Source: Candidatus Omnitrophota bacterium | GTDB lineage: Bacteria > Ratteibacteria > UBA8468 > B48-G9 > JAFGKM01 | Assembly: GCA_023819375.1 (NCBI GenBank) | Contig: JAMWDI010000004.1 | Location: 1-64,000, forward strand | Direction: 5' to 3' | Length of the DNA stretch: 64,000 nt | Shown: in pieces, positions 53,625 through 62,365 of the stretch | Layout: each line of letters begins with the position of its first letter | Position numbering within the stretch: the first letter of the stretch is position 1 | Notes under the pieces: generated by a model | Told to the model about the DNA's origin: nothing | What the model saw: only the letters and a program-made list of their open reading frames with translations | Database searches by the model: none | Program-made: the position numbers and the translations under genes

Positions 53625-54362
53625 TTACCATGGATTTCTTACTGCAGCAGGTGCTATGCCAGTAGGTTGATACCTGTTGTTAACATTCGGGAACATATCA
53701 TCGTAGGTTGCTTTTCCAACAGGTATCCACTTCACATGCCCATCTATGTAGCAAGCGTTAACTCCATCGTTTTTGTGGTTGAGTAAGAATGCAGGTAAAG
53801 CACTTGTTCCAGTTGTTGAATATTGTCCGCCTCTTAATGCTGAATAATTCCACCAAGTTGCTGATGTAGGACTGGTTTTTTCACTTGCTGCAATTGCCTT
53901 ATCAACCACAAGAACAGTATCTATATCTATTTCTTCATGGCAGAAGAATGCATAAGCATAGGAACATCCTCTATCATCTGTATATCCTGTCATATCTACA
54001 AGAACATCTGTTATACCCTGTGAAATTTCTGCAGCTGCAAGTGATACTGTTTGATGGGAAATGTCAGATGGGCATATGAAGGTTTTTTGTGCTGAAATAT
54101 AGTTTGGAATAAGTAAGCCAAGTGCTCCAGGAACTGTCATTTCTTGTCCAAAGTAAGGAGCACCTGTAATTGGGAAGTACTCTCTGTAATCTTGGCTATA
54201 CATTCTTAAAGCCAAACCAATCTGTTTTAAGTTTGAAATACATACACTTCTTCTTGCTTGTTCCCTTGCTCTTGCAAGTGCTGGTAGTAACATTGCTGCA
54301 AGAATCGCAATGATAGCAATTACCACCAGCAACTCAATTAATGTAAACCCTCTCTTTTTCAT
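53625..54362 (-). CDS. Type II secretion-like prepilin, tandem copy 1
   Basis: 245 residues. [20 protein letters not shown] is the prepilin leader and helix, followed by [20 protein letters not shown]. The C-terminus has [19 protein letters not shown], the family H-x-DG motif. AAGGAGGTG precedes the ATG. The first 33 codons and ribosome-binding site are identical in DNA to those of the neighbouring copy. The gene is richer in G+C than its surroundings. It probably forms a pseudopilin-like fibre or surface component. Confidence 0.9.
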   Translation of the reverse strand: MKKRGFTLIELLVVIAIIAILAAMLLPALARAREQARRSVCISNLKQIGLALRMYSQDYREYFPITGAPYFGQEMTVPGALGLLIPNYISAQKTFICPSDISHQTVSLAAAEISQGITDVLVDMTGYTDDRGCSYAYAFFCHEEIDIDTVLVVDKAIAASEKTSPTSATWWNYSALRGGQYSTTGTSALPAFLLNHKNDGVNACYIDGHVKWIPVGKATYDDMFPNVNNRYQPTGIAPAAVRNPW

Positions 54363-54382
54363 CTTTTTTCACCTCCTTTCTT
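54265..54382 (-). repeat. 118-base exact direct repeat, copy A (prepilin 5' region)
   Basis: Identical to 55046-55163. It covers the ribosome-binding site and the first 33 codons of the prepilin gene. Third codon positions are also identical, so the copies are recent or are kept alike by gene conversion. Confidence 0.9.
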
Positions 54383-54411
54383 ATATTATTATACTCCAAA
54401 TTTTCAAAAAA

Positions 54412-55143
54412 TTAATATTTCGCACTTCCACCTGCACCTGGGTTTCTTATTCTTTCAACTGATGTATTTGTTGTTAATTGATCTCCTCCAATTTGGCGTG
54501 GTGGAAGCCAATAGGAATTACCACTTCTAAATGTAGGAACCCAGGCGACATTTCCACTTACATATAAAACATTAATTCCATCTACACCATGATTGTCTGC
54601 TGTCTGAACATATGGAATAGTATCCCAGCAAGAACCTACACCAAATCTTGTTAATCTATCAGCACATACAACACTTTCATCTCTACTCTGTTCATTAAGT
54701 CCTGGTGCATAAGCATAAGAAAGTGTTCCAGCAGCAAGAGGAAGTTCTTGTGCAGTTACATTTCCACTTTTGCCAGGCCAGGTTCCACCCCAAGTATTTC
54801 TTTCCATATCAATCCAACTTGGTGATTTTGTATCAGCAGATGATGGACATACAAATATTCCTGGATCCTTCACATATTTGGGAAGTAAAAGAGAAAGTGA
54901 TTGACCTGCTCCACAGTCATCAACAAAAAATCCTCCATTATAATCATAAGCAGGGAAATTTTCATCATAGTCCTGAGCATACATATGAATTCCAAGTCCA
55001 ATCTGTTTTAAGTTTGAAATGCAGACACCTCTTCTTGCTTGTTCTCTTGCTCTTGCAAGTGCTGGTAGTAACATTGCTGCAAGAATCGCAATGATAGCAA
55101 TTACCACCAGCAACTCAATTAATGTAAACCCTCTCTTTTTCAT
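54412..55143 (-). CDS. Type II secretion-like prepilin, tandem copy 2
   Basis: 243 residues. Same prepilin leader and helix as the neighbouring copy ([20 protein letters not shown]). The C-terminal motif reads [20 protein letters not shown], with Ser where the Asp of H-x-DG is expected. AAGGAGGTG precedes the ATG. Two tandem promoters with an identical 21-base box lie upstream. The bodies of the two copies differ strongly after residue about 50, so only the leader region is shared. Confidence 0.9.
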   Translation of the reverse strand: MKKRGFTLIELLVVIAIIAILAAMLLPALARAREQARRGVCISNLKQIGLGIHMYAQDYDENFPAYDYNGGFFVDDCGAGQSLSLLLPKYVKDPGIFVCPSSADTKSPSWIDMERNTWGGTWPGKSGNVTAQELPLAAGTLSYAYAPGLNEQSRDESVVCADRLTRFGVGSCWDTIPYVQTADNHGVDGINVLYVSGNVAWVPTFRSGNSYWLPPRQIGGDQLTTNTSVERIRNPGAGGSAKY

Positions 55144-55163
55144 CTTTTTTCACCTCCTTTCTT
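55046..55163 (-). repeat. 118-base exact direct repeat, copy B (prepilin 5' region)
   Basis: Identical to 54265-54382, at an offset of 781 bases. Similarity continues weakly beyond one mismatch on the coding side. Confidence 0.9.
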
Positions 55164-55184
55164 TCTTAATCACTTTTTTTTAAT

Positions 55185-55213
55185 TTTATATATTATCTTT
55201 TTAAATTTGTCAA
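55185..55213 (-). promoter_or_regulatory. Proximal promoter of prepilin copy 2
   Basis: On the minus strand TTGACA (55213-55208), 17-base spacer, TATAAA (55190-55185). The -35 lies in a 21-base box (55198-55218) repeated exactly at 55237-55257. Confidence 0.7.
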
Positions 55214-55223
55214 GTCCAATTTT

Positions 55224-55252
55224 TTTATACCTTAATTTTTTAAATTTGTCAA
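55224..55252 (-). promoter_or_regulatory. Distal promoter of prepilin copy 2
   Basis: On the minus strand TTGACA (55252-55247), 17-base spacer, TATAAA (55229-55224). It repeats the proximal promoter 39 bases further upstream. Its -35 overlaps the -35 of hisB on the other strand. Confidence 0.68.
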
Positions 55253-55274
55253 GTCCAGATATTATGTATATAAT
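55246..55274 (+). promoter_or_regulatory. Leaderless promoter of hisB
   Basis: TTGTCA (55246-55251), 17-base spacer and TATAAT (55269-55274) end 8 bases before the ATG at 55283. The -35 overlaps the minus-strand TTGACA of the distal prepilin promoter, so the two directions cannot both be occupied. Confidence 0.68.
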
Positions 55275-55282
55275 ATTCTTTA

Positions 55283-55867
55283 ATGAAAAGGAAAGCAAAT
55301 TTTAAAAGAAAAACAAAAGAAACAGAAATTGAAGTTGAAGTAAATCTTGATGGAAAAGGAAATTTTGAAATATATACTCCAATCGGTTTTTTAAATCATA
55401 TGCTTGAATTATTTTCTAAATTTTCCTGTTTTGATTTAAAAATAAAGGCAAAAGGAGACATAGAAGTTGATACACATCATCTTGTTGAAGATACTGGTAT
55501 ATGTCTTGGTTCTGTTATAAATAAGGCACTTGGAGATAAAAAAGGGATAAAGAGATTTGGATTTTCATCTATCCCTATGGATGAAGTTTTAGTTAATATT
55601 TCGCTTGATATTTCAGGAAGACCATATCTTGTTTTTAATGTTCCTTTTATAAAAGGAAGAGAAGGGAGTTTTGAAATTGAAGATGCAAAAGAATTTTTAA
55701 AAGGTTTTGTAAGTCATCTTGGAGTTACATTACATATAAATCTTATTTATGGAGAAAATTTACATCATATTCTTGAAGGCATATTTAAAGGACTTGGACT
55801 TGCTTTAAAAGATGCTGTGAAAATTGAAGGAGACGATATTCCATCAACAAAAGGTAAAATTGACTGA
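55283..55867 (+). CDS. hisB: Imidazoleglycerol-phosphate dehydratase
   Basis: 194 residues, monofunctional HisB. Metal-binding motifs VDTHHLVEDTGICLG and LHHILEGIFKGLGLAL are intact, as are GFLNHMLELFSKFSCFDL and STKGKID at the end. It makes imidazole-acetol phosphate in histidine synthesis. No other his gene is nearby. It has a promoter and no ribosome-binding site. The next gene starts 1 base after its stop. Confidence 0.95.
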   Translation: MKRKANFKRKTKETEIEVEVNLDGKGNFEIYTPIGFLNHMLELFSKFSCFDLKIKAKGDIEVDTHHLVEDTGICLGSVINKALGDKKGIKRFGFSSIPMDEVLVNISLDISGRPYLVFNVPFIKGREGSFEIEDAKEFLKGFVSHLGVTLHINLIYGENLHHILEGIFKGLGLALKDAVKIEGDDIPSTKGKID

Positions 55868-55868
55868 A

Positions 55869-56195
55869 ATGGATAAGAAATATTTACCAAATCCAAGAAT
55901 CTCTGCTTTACTTTCTTTTGTTTTTAATGGGCTTGGTCAAATATATAATGGAGAAATTAAAAAAGGATTGGTATTGATTTTCCTTTCAGGAGTTTTTCTT
56001 TTAATTTTAATTATAGGTGCTATTTTTCTTTTCTATTTTATTAAAGAATTGCTATCTTTAAGTTTTTTAATATGGGGTGTATGCCTTTTCTTTTTCGGGT
56101 TGACTGGGATGATTATAATTGGAATTTACAGTATTTCAGATGCCTATAATAAAGCCAAGGAATTGTGTGAAAGGAATGAAACAACTTCTGAATAA
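55869..56195 (+). CDS. Small TM2/DUF5683-like membrane protein
   Basis: 108 residues from the ATG at 55869. The first part NPRISALLSFVFNGLGQIYNGE-like region is the TM2-type motif (SallS...GlGqiYnG). Three membrane helices follow (GLVLIFLSGVFLLILIIG, LSLSFLIWGVCLFFFG, GMIIIGIYSISDAYNKA). Function is unknown. It overlaps the xer gene by 20 bases. Confidence 0.7.
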   Translation: MDKKYLPNPRISALLSFVFNGLGQIYNGEIKKGLVLIFLSGVFLLILIIGAIFLFYFIKELLSLSFLIWGVCLFFFGLTGMIIIGIYSISDAYNKAKELCERNETTSE

Positions 56196-57054
56196 ATTTA
56201 TTGAATATATTGCAAACCAAAAAAATTATTCAAAAAATACTGTTAAATCTTATAGAAAGGATATAAATCAATTTATTGAATTTTTGAAAAATGAAAAGAT
56301 TTATGATTTTGAAAGAGTTGAATATGATGATTTTATAAAATTTATAGGAAAGTTGAAAAATTTTAATTTAAAGGAAAAAAGCATTTCAAGGAAAATTTCT
56401 GCAATAAAATCATTTTATAAATTCCTTGCTTCAAGAAAATATATAAATAAAAATCCTTCACTTCTTATTAAAACTCCCAAAATACCTGATAGATTGCCAG
56501 ATTTTCTAACATATAATGAGATTGTGAAACTTATTGAATCTGTTCCAAAAAATGATGACTGGCTAACTTTGAGAGATAGAGCAATTCTTGAACTTTTATA
56601 TTCAACGGGTATAAGGGTGGGAGAACTTGTGAATTTGAGAGTTGGAGATGTAAATTTGATAGAAGAAATTATAAAAGTAAGAGGGAAAGGAAAAAAAGAA
56701 AGAATTGTTCCTGTAGGAAGTTTTGCACTTAATTGCTTAATTGAATATATGGAAAAAAGGCCAAATAAAAATGAAGAATATTTATTTTTGAATAAATATG
56801 GTAAAAGATTGACAGAAAGAAGTGTTGAGAGAATTTTAGAAAAGTATTCTAAAAGATCTGGACTGAGTAAAAAGGTTACACCACATGTTTTAAGACATAC
56901 ATTTGCTACACATTTACTTGATAGAGGGGCTGACTTAAGATTTGTTCAGGAACTTCTTGGACACGAAAGAATAACAACAACTCAGGTTTATACTCATTTG
57001 ACAGTTGAAAAACTTAAAGAATTTTATAATAAATTTCATCCAAGGAATAAATAA
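56176..57054 (+). CDS. XerC/XerD-type tyrosine recombinase
   Basis: 292 residues from the ATG at 56176, which follows GAAAGGA. The SAM-like DNA-binding domain (KNYSKNTVKSYRKDINQFIEF-type) is at residues 12-90. Catalytic residues are all present: Arg in STGIRVGELVNL, Lys in GKGKKERIVP, HVLRHTFATH, LLGHERITTTQ and the nucleophile Tyr in VYTHL. It resolves chromosome dimers at dif or similar sites. XerC and XerD cannot be told apart here. It is 7 bases from convergent yidC. Confidence 0.92.
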   Translation: MKQLLNKFIEYIANQKNYSKNTVKSYRKDINQFIEFLKNEKIYDFERVEYDDFIKFIGKLKNFNLKEKSISRKISAIKSFYKFLASRKYINKNPSLLIKTPKIPDRLPDFLTYNEIVKLIESVPKNDDWLTLRDRAILELLYSTGIRVGELVNLRVGDVNLIEEIIKVRGKGKKERIVPVGSFALNCLIEYMEKRPNKNEEYLFLNKYGKRLTERSVERILEKYSKRSGLSKKVTPHVLRHTFATHLLDRGADLRFVQELLGHERITTTQVYTHLTVEKLKEFYNKFHPRNK

Positions 57055-57061
57055 TTTTAAT

Positions 57062-58546
57062 TTATTTTAAATTTTTTGAAACAATAATTTGTTCTATTAA
57101 ACTTCCTGTATTCATTGTAACCCAGTAGAGAAGAAGACCAGAAGGAAAATTATAAAAGATAAATAAGAATAAAAGAGGCAAAATCACTGTTAAACTTTTT
57201 TGTCCTGGCTCTGCTGGTGTAAGTTTTTGCTGAAAATATGAAGTAACTGTCATTAATATTGGTAAAATATTTACAGGGAAATTTCCAATTTTAAAAACTG
57301 TATCAGGCATTGAGAGGTCTTTAATCCATAGTATAAAAGGAGCACCTCTTAAAAATATAGAGTTTCTTAAGGATAGAAAAAAGCCGATAAAAACAGGAAT
57401 TTGAATAACTGTAGGAAGACAGCCAGCGAAAGGATTAATATCATATTCTTTATAAATATTCATTAATTCTTTTTGAAGTTGATAAGGATTATCCTTATAT
57501 TTTTTTTGAATGTCCTGTAAGTAAGGTCTTAATTTTTGAAGTTGTTTCATAGATTTTAAACTTTTTCTTGTTAGCGGGAAAAATAAAAATTTTATAATGA
57601 GAGTTAAAATTATAATTGACCAGCCCCAGTTTGGAATAAGTTTGTGTATAAAATTTAAAATTGAAAAGAGAAATCTACCAATTAAAGTGAAAAATCCTTT
57701 CCCAAAAATTTCTTCTTTTATATAATTTCTTGCAATAAAATAATCAGAAGGTCCAGCATAAAATTTAAAATTAATTATTTTTTCCTCTCCCTCTTTTAAA
57801 ACAAATTTATCAAAAAAGATTTTCAAAATTATATACTCATATTCTGAATAAACTTTAACAACAGAATCCTCTGGAAGGTATATAAATATAAGGGAATATC
57901 TTGAATTTAAACCAATCCATCTACAATTTCTGTAAATCTTTTCCTGTTTTATTTTGAATGGATCAACAAAGATGGGCAATCTATTTATACTTAAAATTAT
58001 TCTCGGTGGAAAATATCCTCTCTGTAAACTTAAGTTTTTCATATCAATTCTCATAATTTCAAGTGAATAATTTTCAAAATTTCTCTCATTTCTTTTATTT
58101 TTGATTTTCACTGAATATGAGAAAATGTAATCTTTTAAAGGAACTGAATAGTTTTTTGAATATATAAAATCTTTTGTCTCTTTTGAAAGGAAGATATTAT
58201 TTTCTTTTATTTCTGGATGGAAATCTATATTATCTGGCAAATCAGAATTAAAAAAGAAAATTGAATTTTCATTTAAAAGGAAAAATTTCTCTTCTTCTCT
58301 TAAAAATTTTTTAAGTCCTATTTCTTTTATATATCCACCTTTTAAGTCAAAATTTATATAGTAATTGTTATTTTCAAAGATAAAATTTTTGCCTTCTGGT
58401 AATTTCTCCTTTTCTTCAATTTTTACAGGCTCTTCTATAACTATTTTTTGATATTTTCTGTATTTTGTTGCTTGATATTTACTATAAATGAAAAGAATTA
58501 AAATTGAAATCAAAAAGGCAAGGAATATTCTTGTTTCTTCTTTCAT
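57062..58546 (-). CDS. yidC: Membrane protein insertase YidC
   Basis: 494 residues from the ATG at 58546, which overlaps the yidD stop (ATGA) after GAAAGGTGG. An N-terminal helix ([19 protein letters not shown]) and a periplasmic domain (about 30-290) mark the Gram-negative long form. The insertase core follows: [60 protein letters not shown]. jag and mnmE do not follow as they do in many genomes. Confidence 0.95.
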   Translation of the reverse strand: MKEETRIFLAFLISILILFIYSKYQATKYRKYQKIVIEEPVKIEEKEKLPEGKNFIFENNNYYINFDLKGGYIKEIGLKKFLREEEKFFLLNENSIFFFNSDLPDNIDFHPEIKENNIFLSKETKDFIYSKNYSVPLKDYIFSYSVKIKNKRNERNFENYSLEIMRIDMKNLSLQRGYFPPRIILSINRLPIFVDPFKIKQEKIYRNCRWIGLNSRYSLIFIYLPEDSVVKVYSEYEYIILKIFFDKFVLKEGEEKIINFKFYAGPSDYFIARNYIKEEIFGKGFFTLIGRFLFSILNFIHKLIPNWGWSIIILTLIIKFLFFPLTRKSLKSMKQLQKLRPYLQDIQKKYKDNPYQLQKELMNIYKEYDINPFAGCLPTVIQIPVFIGFFLSLRNSIFLRGAPFILWIKDLSMPDTVFKIGNFPVNILPILMTVTSYFQQKLTPAEPGQKSLTVILPLLFLFIFYNFPSGLLLYWVTMNTGSLIEQIIVSKNLK

Positions 58547-58758
58547 TTTATCCACCTTTCAACAGGATCATAACCACCTTTATTAAATGGATGGCACTTT
58601 AAAATTCTTTTTATCCCAAGAATTAAACCTTTAAATTTATATTTTTCAATAGATTGAAGCATAAATTCTGAACAAGTTGGATAAAACCTACAATTTTTTC
58701 CAAGAATAGGTGAGATTAAAATCTGGTAAAGTTTAATAAGGCATTTCAGTAATTTCAT
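58543..58758 (-). CDS. yidD: Membrane protein insertion efficiency factor YidD
   Basis: 71 residues. [26 protein letters not shown] with [12 protein letters not shown] carries the conserved cysteines of the family. It sits between rnpA and yidC, overlapping both, the classic order. It is an amphipathic membrane-associated protein. Confidence 0.95.
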   Translation of the reverse strand: MKLLKCLIKLYQILISPILGKNCRFYPTCSEFMLQSIEKYKFKGLILGIKRILKCHPFNKGGYDPVERWIK

Positions 58759-59029
58759 TTTTTATTTCCTTAAATACTCTTTCAATATCCTCAAAATTTT
58801 TATCAATAATTTCTTTTTTCAATACAAAAAGGAAATCTCCTTTTTTAAAATTCTTTCTTATAATTTCTCTTAGATATCTTTTTGCTTTATTTCTTTTTAC
58901 AGGTTTCCCTATTTTTGAAGTTCCTATAAACCCAATTTTTAAATCTTCCCTATTTTTAAAGTAAAGATTAAACAACTTTGTCTCTATTTTTTTTCCTTCC
59001 TTTAATAAATTTTGAATTTTTTTTCTCAT
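58733..59029 (-). CDS. rnpA: Ribonuclease P protein component
   Basis: 98 residues, a little shorter than usual. [20 protein letters not shown] contains the RNR motif (RNxxKRxLRE). The start ATG at 59029 overlaps the rpmH stop (ATGA). It assists RNase P RNA in tRNA 5' maturation. Confidence 0.92.
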   Translation of the reverse strand: MRKKIQNLLKEGKKIETKLFNLYFKNREDLKIGFIGTSKIGKPVKRNKAKRYLREIIRKNFKKGDFLFVLKKEIIDKNFEDIERVFKEIKNEITEMPY

Positions 59030-59160
59030 CCAGCAAGTCTTTTTCTTCCTTTCCTCCTTCTTCTATTTATAATTTTTCTTCCACTCTTTGTTGCCATTCT
59101 TGCTAAAAAACCTATTTTCCTTTTCCTTCTTAATTTATGTGGTCTATATGTTATTGACAT
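59026..59160 (-). CDS. rpmH: 50S ribosomal protein L34
   Basis: 44 residues: [20 protein letters not shown] and [20 protein letters not shown] match L34 throughout. GGAGGTTT precedes the ATG. The gene is short but unmistakable and heads the rpmH-rnpA-yidD-yidC operon, with each stop overlapping the next start. Confidence 0.97.
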   Translation of the reverse strand: MSITYRPHKLRRKRKIGFLARMATKSGRKIINRRRRKGRKRLAG

Positions 59161-59209
59161 TTTAAACCTCCATTAAATTAAAAAATAACAAGTGCTGTTT
59201 TTTATTTTA

Positions 59210-59237
59210 ATTTTACATTTTCATTTTTCTGTGTCAA
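59210..59237 (-). promoter_or_regulatory. Promoter of the rpmH-rnpA-yidD-yidC operon
   Basis: On the minus strand TTGACA (59237-59232), 16-base spacer and TAAAAT (59215-59210). The leader of about 43 bases contains GGAGG, unlike the leaderless promoters elsewhere in the window. Confidence 0.72.
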
Positions 59238-59250
59238 TTAATTCCTTTGA

Positions 59251-60012
59251 TTATTTGAAATTTTCAAATTTAATTGACTTTAAATTTTCTAAAAATTTGT
59301 AATCTGTTAAGTTTAAATGTAAAGGAGTTATAGATACATAATCATTTTTAATAGCAGAGACATCACTTTCCATTTCATCTATCTTTTCTTCAAAAAATCC
59401 TTTGAGCCAGAAATAAATATTACCTCTTGGGTCAACCCTTTTTTCATATTCTTCATTAAATCTGCTTTCACTTTGATATGTAATTTTTATTCCTTTTATT
59501 TCATCTATTTCTTTATTTGGGATATTTACGTTTAAGATTGTATCCTTGGGAAATTTGATTGATTTTATTTTCTTAATAATTCTTAAAGATATTTCTGCTG
59601 CTGTTTTAAAATTGAAATTTTTGTAATCTGCAATTGAAATAGAAATTGAAGGAATACCTAAAATTGCACCTTCACTTGCAGCGGAGACAGTTCCTGAATA
59701 AAGAATATCCATTCCAAGGTTTGGCCCTGGATTTATACCTGAAACAACCATATCTATTTTTTCTTTTATGAGTTCTTTAATTCCTATCTTAACACAATCT
59801 ACAGGGGTTCCGCTTACAATATAACATGTAATCCCATTAACTTTTACTTTTTTAACTCTTAGAGGACTTAATAGATTTATTGAATGGCTTGTAGCACTTT
59901 TTTCTGTCTCAGGAACAACAACAAAAACATCTGCAATTTCTTTAAGTTTTTTGTATATGGCCCTTAATCCTTCAGAGAAAATTCCATCATCATTTGTGAG
60001 CAGTATTTTCAT
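59251..60012 (-). CDS. surE: 5'-nucleotidase SurE
   Basis: 253 residues from the ATG at 60012 (MKILLTNDDGIFSEGLRAIY). The metal site is LTNDDG, with SATSHSINL, GTPVDCVKIGI and VSGINPGPNLGMDILYSGTV following. It removes phosphate from nucleoside monophosphates under stress. The start codon is 7 bases after the 3' end of tRNA-Ala; no ribosome-binding site fits between them. A TTG at 60018 is in frame but overlaps the tRNA edge. Confidence 0.95.
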   Translation of the reverse strand: MKILLTNDDGIFSEGLRAIYKKLKEIADVFVVVPETEKSATSHSINLLSPLRVKKVKVNGITCYIVSGTPVDCVKIGIKELIKEKIDMVVSGINPGPNLGMDILYSGTVSAASEGAILGIPSISISIADYKNFNFKTAAEISLRIIKKIKSIKFPKDTILNVNIPNKEIDEIKGIKITYQSESRFNEEYEKRVDPRGNIYFWLKGFFEEKIDEMESDVSAIKNDYVSITPLHLNLTDYKFLENLKSIKFENFK

Positions 60013-60019
60013 TTTCAAC

Positions 60020-60091
60020 TGGAGCAGACCGGATTTGAACCGGCAACCTTCCGCATGCGAAGCGGATGCTCTCCCGTTGAGCTACTGCCCC
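60020..60091 (-). tRNA. tRNA-Ala(CGC)
   Basis: Minus-strand cloverleaf of 72 bases. Acceptor GGGGCAG pairs with CTGCTCC, including the G3-U70 wobble that marks tRNA-Ala. D-arm is GCTC/GAGC, anticodon stem TCCGC/GCGGA closes loop TTCGCAT with anticodon CGC, and the T-arm is GCCGG/CCGGT with TTCAAAT. The discriminator is A and CCA is not encoded. A TAAAAT lies 10 bases upstream as a possible -10 box. Confidence 0.95.
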
Positions 60092-60155
60092 TTTAATTTT
60101 ATTTTACCATAATTTGGTTTTTTTATTTATTAGAAAGTTGGGATAAAATTAAAAT

Positions 60156-61322
60156 ATGAAGAAAGTTGTTATTTTTGGGGCAGGACAAATAGGAAGAGGA
60201 TTTATAGGGGAATTATGTTTTGATTCTAATTATTTTATTGTCTTTGTTGATGTTGATGAGAGAATAGTTGAACTTTTAAATAAAGAAAAAAGGTATATTA
60301 TATACCTTCTCGGTGAAAAAAAGGCAGAAAAGACAATTGAAAACTTTATATGTTTAAATCTTGAAAAAGATAAAAAAAGAATAATTGAAGAAATAGTTCA
60401 AACAGATTTGATATTTACTTCTGTTGGGGCAAAAAATTTATTTACACTTTCGGAAATAATTGCAAAAGGGATAAAAGAAAAATATAAAGTAAATAAAGGT
60501 TTTTTAAATATAGTTATTTGTGAAAATTTGCTTTCAGCAGGTAAGAGATTTAAAGAGGATATTTTAAATAAAGGTTTTTTTTCAAATAAGGAAAGGGAAT
60601 ATTTTGAAGAGAAAGTTGGATTTGTTGAGACAGTTATAAGCAGGATGACATCTCCATTAACAGAAGAAGAAAAAAACCAAAATCCTTTACTTGTTAAAGT
60701 TGAACCTTATAAAATTTTGCCTGTTGATAAAAATGGATTTAAAGGAAAAATCCCTGAAATAACCGGTTTTTTACCTGTAGAAAATTTGAGAAAATATGAA
60801 GAACTTAAACTTTTTGGTCATAATCTTTCTCATGTGACACTTGCCTACCCTGGATTTTTAAAAGGATATAATTATATATGGGAGTGTATAGAAGACGAGG
60901 AAATTTTTAAACTTTTAAGAGATGTTCAGGAAGAGGTTAAAAGAGCCCTTATTGAAAAATATGAATTTGGGATAAAAGAAATTGAAGATTATTTTTTAGA
61001 TTTAAATAAAAGGTTTGACAACAAATTACTCTCTGATACAGTTTTTAGAGTTGGTAGAGATGTTTTAAGAAAAATAGGAAAAAATGAAAGGATAGTAGGG
61101 GCTATAAATTTATGTCTTTCCTATAATATTTTCCCTCAAAATATCTGTTTTGTCCTGGCAAGTTCCTTATGTTATAATTATAATCTTGATGAGGAAGCAG
61201 TTAAACTTCAAAAAATAATTTCAGAAAAAGGGGTTGATTTTGTTCTAAAAGAAATTTGTGAAATTCAAGATGGAAAAGTTATTGAAAGAGTTAAAATTTT
61301 TTATGAAAGGATAAGAAAATGA
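60156..61322 (+). CDS. Mannitol-1-phosphate dehydrogenase-like long-chain polyol dehydrogenase
   Basis: 388 residues. The N-terminal Rossmann motif VVIFGAGQIGRGFIGEL is at residues 4-20. FLNIVICENLLSAGK, FVETVISRMTSP and the C-terminal helical domain with KLFGHNLSHVTLAYPGFLKG (Lys/His/Asn of the active site) match MtlD-type enzymes. It oxidises a sugar alcohol phosphate or uronate-type polyol; the substrate is uncertain. TAAAAT lies 6 bases before the ATG with no ribosome-binding site. Its stop overlaps the next ATG (ATGA). Confidence 0.82.
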   Translation: MKKVVIFGAGQIGRGFIGELCFDSNYFIVFVDVDERIVELLNKEKRYIIYLLGEKKAEKTIENFICLNLEKDKKRIIEEIVQTDLIFTSVGAKNLFTLSEIIAKGIKEKYKVNKGFLNIVICENLLSAGKRFKEDILNKGFFSNKEREYFEEKVGFVETVISRMTSPLTEEEKNQNPLLVKVEPYKILPVDKNGFKGKIPEITGFLPVENLRKYEELKLFGHNLSHVTLAYPGFLKGYNYIWECIEDEEIFKLLRDVQEEVKRALIEKYEFGIKEIEDYFLDLNKRFDNKLLSDTVFRVGRDVLRKIGKNERIVGAINLCLSYNIFPQNICFVLASSLCYNYNLDEEAVKLQKIISEKGVDFVLKEICEIQDGKVIERVKIFYERIRK

Positions 61323-62353
61323 AAGGGGCGATTTTAAAAGATATTGAAAAACTTGAAATAGAAGATGTTAAAATTCCTGAACCAAAAGAAAATGAAATTC
61401 TTATTAAAGTTAAAAGTTGTGCAATTTGTGGAACTGATATAAAAGTTTTTCATCATGGACATAAACATATTGTTTTTCCAAGAATTACAGGTCATGAAGT
61501 AAGTGGGATTGTGATAAAGGTAGGTAAAAATGTGAAAGAATATAAAGAAGGAGATAGAGTTGCTGTTGCCCCTGCTATTCCCTGTGGTAAGTGTTTTTAT
61601 TGCAGGAAAGGGCAACAGACGATGTGTGATAATTTGAAGGCAATCGGATATCATTATGATGGTGGTTTTGCTGAATATATGCTTGTTCCTGAAAATGCAG
61701 TTTTAAATGGATGTGTAAATAAAATACCAGATAATCTATCTTTTGAACTTGCATCTATTGCAGAACCTCTTGCTTGTGTTATAAATGGACAGATTTTAAG
61801 TAAAATTGAGATAGGAGATACTGTTTTAATCCTTGGGGCAGGACCTATTGGGATTTTACATGCACTTGTTTCAAAAATAAATGGGGCAGGGAAAATAATA
61901 CTTGCAGATATTTCAGAGGAAAGAATTAAGGAGGCGGAATTTACAGGTTGCTATCTTATTGATATGAGTAAAAAAGATATTTATGAAGAAGTAAAAAGAA
62001 TTACAGATGGACATATGGCTGATAGAGTTATAGTTGCTGTTGGAAGTAAACAGGCACAGGAAATATCTTTAAAACTGGTTGCAAAAAGAGGTTCAATCAA
62101 TTTTTTTGGTGGTTTACCAAAGGAATCTCCTTATATTCAATTTGATAGTAATTTGCTTCATTATGGAGAATTTTTTGTTGTTGGAACTCATGGTTCTACT
62201 CCTTTACATAATAAAATAGCCATTGAACTTTTATCAACAGGAAAGATAAACGCAGAAAAATTGATAACTCATAAATTGCCTCTTGAAAAGATAAAAGAAG
62301 GTTATGAAATAGTTGAAAATAAAAAAGGACTTAAAGTTCTTATTTTGCCTTAA
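61319..62353 (+). CDS. Zinc-dependent medium-chain alcohol dehydrogenase
   Basis: 344 residues. Catalytic zinc Cys is in SCAICGTDIK, His in ITGHEVSGIV; structural zinc cysteines are in CGKCFYCRKGQQTMC. The NAD fold motif is LILGAGPIGILHAL. It is closest in pattern to sorbitol, threonine or butanediol dehydrogenases. It is translationally coupled to the polyol dehydrogenase and precedes E1 alpha by 12 bases, so alcohol oxidation and the oxo-acid dehydrogenase may form one pathway. Confidence 0.9.
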   Translation: MKGAILKDIEKLEIEDVKIPEPKENEILIKVKSCAICGTDIKVFHHGHKHIVFPRITGHEVSGIVIKVGKNVKEYKEGDRVAVAPAIPCGKCFYCRKGQQTMCDNLKAIGYHYDGGFAEYMLVPENAVLNGCVNKIPDNLSFELASIAEPLACVINGQILSKIEIGDTVLILGAGPIGILHALVSKINGAGKIILADISEERIKEAEFTGCYLIDMSKKDIYEEVKRITDGHMADRVIVAVGSKQAQEISLKLVAKRGSINFFGGLPKESPYIQFDSNLLHYGEFFVVGTHGSTPLHNKIAIELLSTGKINAEKLITHKLPLEKIKEGYEIVENKKGLKVLILP

Positions 62354-62365
62354 AAAGGAGTAAAA

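Noticed and set aside
53592-53640. Recoding at the end of the TMTC-like gene
   Set aside because: The TAA in the terminator loop is followed by no coding continuation; the gene simply ends there.
58540-59240. Replication origin next to rpmH
   Set aside because: dnaA, dnaN and clusters of DnaA boxes are absent around rpmH-rnpA-yidD-yidC; single TTATCCAC-like matches are expected by chance.
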